From contig DFYR01000028.1 of assembly GCA_002383375.1 (NCBI GenBank), positions 279-16,436 of the forward strand: a DNA stretch of 16,158 bases. Reading direction: 5' to 3'. The stretch's first letter is position 1, and every line of letters starts with the position of its first letter. Under the pieces are notes generated by a model. The model did not search any database. It saw only the letters and a list, made by a program, of their open reading frames with translations, and was not told where the DNA came from. A program made the translations under genes and the position numbers. Positions 13,898-16,158 of this stretch are shown here, one piece after another. The DNA is from Spirochaetaceae bacterium UBA4077. GTDB taxonomy: Bacteria > Spirochaetota > Spirochaetia > Treponematales > Rectinemataceae.

Positions 13898-14388
13898 ATT
13901 TTGATACTTTTATTAGACTCTGTAAATGTTTATTAATAGTTGTATTTATTGGGTATTATTAACCTTGTTAAATACAATGTCACTCACAATATGCCCAAAT
14001 GTAACACTAAAAAATGTCATAAAAATGAAAAGTAATAATGTCACTTGTTTTACTGCTATACTAATGGCCGGTTATATTTTAATTAAAACTGTTAATTTGA
14101 AATAATAAGGTAGACCCCCCATACCACTGTATCGATGTCAAATGAAGATTTCTTGCCGCTTTCAGGCTTTTGATTCCTTTAAGCGATTCTTCAAGGTATA
14201 TTGATTGACATATCATTGCTACTTGTCATAATGTAAAAGACTAGCTTTTAGAAATTTCACTTCCAAAATTTTAGAAAATTTTTCGACTATAACTATCCTG
14301 GATTACCGTAAAATTATACCAAGGGAAAAGTAAAAGCAATTAATATAGTGAAATAGTAGTGGACAGGTTCTTAGACATTGGTATATAA
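13898..14388. other. AT-rich non-coding stretch between tRNA fragment and IS
   Basis: There is no convincing gene in these roughly 490 bases. The composition turns sharply AT-rich compared with pruA. The first part (13976-14045) holds four copies of an AATGT(C/A)A-type motif. The rest has scattered short A/T runs, and the right end forms half of a palindrome with the IS end. It may consist of decayed mobile-element ends. Confidence 0.6.
13976..14045. repeat. Cluster of AATGTCACT-like repeats
   Basis: AATGTCACT occurs at 13976-13984 and 14037-14045, AATGTAACACT at 13998-14008 and AATGTCAT at 14013-14020, all in the same orientation at uneven spacing (22, 15 and 24 bases). Multiple short terminal repeats of this kind are seen at ends of IS21-type elements, so this may be a stranded IS end. 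No istA or istB coding is present here. Confidence 0.4.
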
Positions 14389-14398
14389 TATACCAATG
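14376..14398. repeat. Perfect palindrome at the IS left end
   Basis: CATTGGTATAT (14376-14386) and ATATACCAATG (14388-14398) are perfect inverted arms around a single A. The right arm is most of the IS left inverted repeat. The left arm repeats the outer 10 bases of the IS right end in the orientation of that end. It lies just before the transposase ribosome site. Confidence 0.85.
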
Positions 14399-14404
14399 CA
14401 AGGA
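14389..14404 (+). repeat. IS left terminal inverted repeat
   Basis: TATACCAATGCAAGGA here matches the reverse complement of 15994-16009 (TATACCAATGCTGGGA) at 14 of 16 positions, including 11 perfect terminal bases. It runs into the transposase ribosome site. Confidence 0.65.
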
Positions 14405-14411
14405 GGACCGT

Positions 14412-16010
14412 GTGCCACAAAGAACCCAGAATATTAATGGTGTCCTCTATGTCTACGAAGATCGAGCAATCTGGGATACAACAACAAAAAATGCAAAACA
14501 TGCGCGACACTACATCGGGAAAATGGTCGACAATGTCTTTGTTCCCAATAAAAAGTATCTTTTAGAGCAGGAGCTCAAAGCAGAAAAGGAAAAGAAACCT
14601 GGTCCTGTTCCAAGCAATCAAAGTACACGCGAATTTTTTGGAGCAACGTATCTCTTTGATCAGATCGGAGAAAAGCTCGGCATTACTGCCGATTTAAAAT
14701 CGTGCTTTCCAGATTTCTGGAAACAGTTACTCTCCATTGCCTATTACCTTATTTTAGAAGACAAGAATCCCTTAAGCCGTTTCCCTCGGTGGGCTCAAAA
14801 CCATCGCCATCCCTATGGAGCATCGATTGCGTCTCAACGCTCGAGCGATCTTTTTGGGCTCATAACAGAAGATGCTAAACAAAAATTCTTCCTGCTGCAG
14901 GCAAAAAGGAGGCTTGAAGAAAAATATTTGGCCTATGACACAACCTCTGTATCGTCCTATTCTGAGCTTATCAAGCAGGCACGTTACGGAAGGAATAAAG
15001 ATCACCAACCGCTTCCACAAATCAATCTTGCCATTTTGTTTGGGCAATCGTCACGATTGCCTGTGTATTATAGAAAGCTCGCAGGCAACATTACTGATGT
15101 CTCGACCATACAGCATCTTATTCGAGATCTTTCCTTTCTTGAAATTGACAAGGTTAAACTTGTCATGGATCGGGGGTTCTACAGCGAAAGCAATATAAAT
15201 GCCTTATTTGAAAAGCATTACAAGTTTCTGATCGGCATTAAGCATTCGCTTTCGTTTGTTAAAACCACCCTCGATAACGTTCGTGATTCGATGAAGACGA
15301 GGGCTTGTTATAGTTCTGATTATGGAATCAACTACTACAGCAAAACCATCGAATGGTCCTATAAAGCCAAAAAGCCTCGATTGGGAACGATAGAAACCGG
15401 AACGCGGAGGGTGTACCTTCACCTGTACTTTGATGACCAACGGGCAGTCGATGACAAAATCGTCTTTAATAAACTACTTGATACGCTTGAAGAAGAAATC
15501 ACTACCAAACGGCGAATCCAGGAGCATGAACCTTTATACCAGAAGTATTACGATATAAGCACGACCCCGGTACGCGGGATATCAATTACCCCAAAACAGG
15601 ACGCAATTACCGAAGTTGAGAAAAACTATGGCTATTTTGCGCTTATGTCCAATGATATCAAAGATCCCATCGAAGCCCTGGTAATCTATAGGTTAAAGGA
15701 CCTTGCTGAGAAGGCATTTCATAATTTGAAAGAACGGCTCAATATGCGACGAACCTCAGTTTCGTCGGAGCAAAACCTTGAAGGCAAGCTCTTTATTCAG
15801 TTTCTTGCGCTTATATACCTTTCATATATCAGTAAGGCGATGAGCGATCAAAAGCTTTATAAAACCATGACGATGCAAGATCTTTTGGATGACTTGGATA
15901 GTATTGAATGCTTCGGGCACCCTGGTCACAGAGTGCAGTGTGACGAAGTGACTAAAAAGCAAAAAGCATTATTTGCTGCGCTAGGTGTCGTAGTCCCAGC
16001 ATTGGTATAA
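14412..16010 (+). CDS. IS1634/IS4-superfamily DDE transposase
   Basis: The 532-residue protein is complete. The N-terminal GVLYVYEDRAIWD..HARHYIGK segment is typical of IS1634-like transposases. The catalytic acids appear to be D176 (AYDTTSVSSYS), D253 (LVMDRGFYSESNI) and E433 in the YREK-like pattern Y426-x2-K429-x3-E433-x6-K440. DDE enzymes of this type cut and rejoin the IS ends. The start is GTG 14412, five bases after AGGAGG. The TAA stop sits at the right inverted repeat, so the terminal repeat encodes the last residues (PALV). Codon use is AT-richer than in genes left of 13850. Downstream, a hairpin at 16026-16050 has no T-tract. Confidence 0.92.
   Translation: MPQRTQNINGVLYVYEDRAIWDTTTKNAKHARHYIGKMVDNVFVPNKKYLLEQELKAEKEKKPGPVPSNQSTREFFGATYLFDQIGEKLGITADLKSCFPDFWKQLLSIAYYLILEDKNPLSRFPRWAQNHRHPYGASIASQRSSDLFGLITEDAKQKFFLLQAKRRLEEKYLAYDTTSVSSYSELIKQARYGRNKDHQPLPQINLAILFGQSSRLPVYYRKLAGNITDVSTIQHLIRDLSFLEIDKVKLVMDRGFYSESNINALFEKHYKFLIGIKHSLSFVKTTLDNVRDSMKTRACYSSDYGINYYSKTIEWSYKAKKPRLGTIETGTRRVYLHLYFDDQRAVDDKIVFNKLLDTLEEEITTKRRIQEHEPLYQKYYDISTTPVRGISITPKQDAITEVEKNYGYFALMSNDIKDPIEALVIYRLKDLAEKAFHNLKERLNMRRTSVSSEQNLEGKLFIQFLALIYLSYISKAMSDQKLYKTMTMQDLLDDLDSIECFGHPGHRVQCDEVTKKQKALFAALGVVVPALV
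15994..16009 (-). repeat. IS right terminal inverted repeat
   Basis: TCCCAGCATTGGTATA is the inverted partner of 14389-14404 (14 of 16 matches). It encodes the end of the transposase and part of its stop codon. Confidence 0.65.
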
Positions 16011-16025
16011 ATTTCTGGGAATTCA

Positions 16026-16050
16026 GGTAACTATATAAGAGCTAGTTACC
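16026..16050. repeat. Hairpin downstream of the IS
   Basis: GGTAACTA (16026-16033) and TAGTTACC (16043-16050) pair perfectly around a 9-base loop. It lies just outside the inferred IS end and is not followed by a T-run. It might slow transcription leaving the IS or belong to the host island. Confidence 0.5.
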
Positions 16051-16098
16051 AGATGCATTCTATACTGAGACCTCAAATCAAGATCAAAAACAATCAGT

Positions 16099-16120
16099 AG
16101 AGGCTCTTGCAAAAGTCTCT
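16099..16120. repeat. Imperfect 22-base palindrome near the right edge
   Basis: The 22 bases read alike on both strands at 18 positions, centred on TTGCAA, with AGAG/CTCT ends. The GAG..CTTTTGCAA.. layout recalls IS termini, so it may be an end of another element continuing past the window. No gene is recognisable in 16051-16158. Confidence 0.3.
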
Positions 16121-16158
16121 CTCTTTTAGATGCTGAATAGATGGTGTTATGAAACGGA

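Larger units (their letters stand above)
14389..16009 (+). mobile_element. IS1634/IS4-type insertion sequence, about 1.6 kb
   Basis: A single full-length transposase gene is bracketed by 16-base imperfect inverted repeats whose outer 11 bases are identical. The right repeat overlaps the last codons of the transposase. No target duplication longer than two bases is seen at these limits, so the true ends may differ by a few bases or the duplication may have decayed. The frame is intact, so the element may be active. It lies beyond the tRNA fragment, in DNA of foreign-looking composition. Confidence 0.6.

Noticed and set aside
13851..14388. tRNA-Arg(CCT) interrupted by a group I intron rather than cut by an integrated element
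   Set aside because: Group I introns are known in bacterial tRNA-Arg(CCT), but no 5' tRNA half (GGCCCAG acceptor strand or D arm on the minus strand) is found in the following 500 bases, and no group I core was recognised.
16149..16158. Start of a new gene at ATG 16149 on the window edge
   Set aside because: There is no ribosome site and only three codons are visible.
1..16158. CRISPR arrays, rRNA, riboswitches
   Set aside because: No regularly spaced repeats, no rRNA-like stretches and no recognisable riboswitch leader were seen on reading both strands.

Overview
The window looks like the chromosome of a spirochaete, probably from the Treponema/Spirochaeta side of the phylum. This rests on recalled family resemblance, not on a search: the trans-2-enoyl reductase follows the Treponema denticola TER sequence closely, a threonyl-tRNA-synthetase-like nucleoside kinase is present, and a barrel fragment ends like spirochaete outer-membrane proteins. 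Bases 1 to about 13850 are fairly GC-rich and almost entirely housekeeping. From about 13898 onward the DNA becomes clearly AT-rich and carries a transposase.

Layout, left to right. (1) A TGS/nucleoside kinase on the minus strand diverges from an M3-family oligoendopeptidase F on the plus strand, with a good promoter between them. (2) A small plus-strand stretch holds the C-terminal remnant of an outer-membrane beta-barrel gene, overlapping the start of a SAM-dependent methyltransferase. (3) A minus-strand lipid operon runs fabH, fabF, fabZ, fabV, rsmE. The last three genes are joined by 4-base overlaps. The operon makes the condensing enzymes, dehydratase and enoyl reductase of type II fatty acid synthesis, with a 16S rRNA methyltransferase as passenger. 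fabD, fabG and acpP are not in this cluster. A perfect 7+7 inverted repeat sits at the operon's probable transcription start. (4) groES stands alone on the plus strand with its own sigma-70 promoter and a strong hairpin terminator. That terminator also faces the next convergent unit. (5) A minus-strand pair follows: a divergent dicarboxylate/amino-acid:cation symporter-fold protein and a PTS IIA protein with its phospho-accepting histidine. The symporter may be translated from a leaderless mRNA. (6) pruA, a 1-pyrroline-5-carboxylate (glutamate semialdehyde) dehydrogenase, is on the plus strand. (7) A 46-base 3' portion of a tRNA-Arg(CCT) gene lies on the minus strand and breaks off in the anticodon stem. 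(8) An AT-rich stretch follows with repeated AATGTCA-type motifs. (9) An IS1634/IS4-type insertion sequence with 16-bp imperfect terminal repeats follows, running almost to the window edge.

The most notable structure is the tRNA fragment at 13851-13896. It marks the point where conserved chromosome meets AT-rich, transposon-bearing DNA, which is the geometry expected at one end of an element integrated into a tRNA gene. On this reading a genomic island begins at about 13897 and continues past the right edge. Its integrase and the rebuilt tRNA would lie outside this window. No CRISPR array or rRNA was seen.
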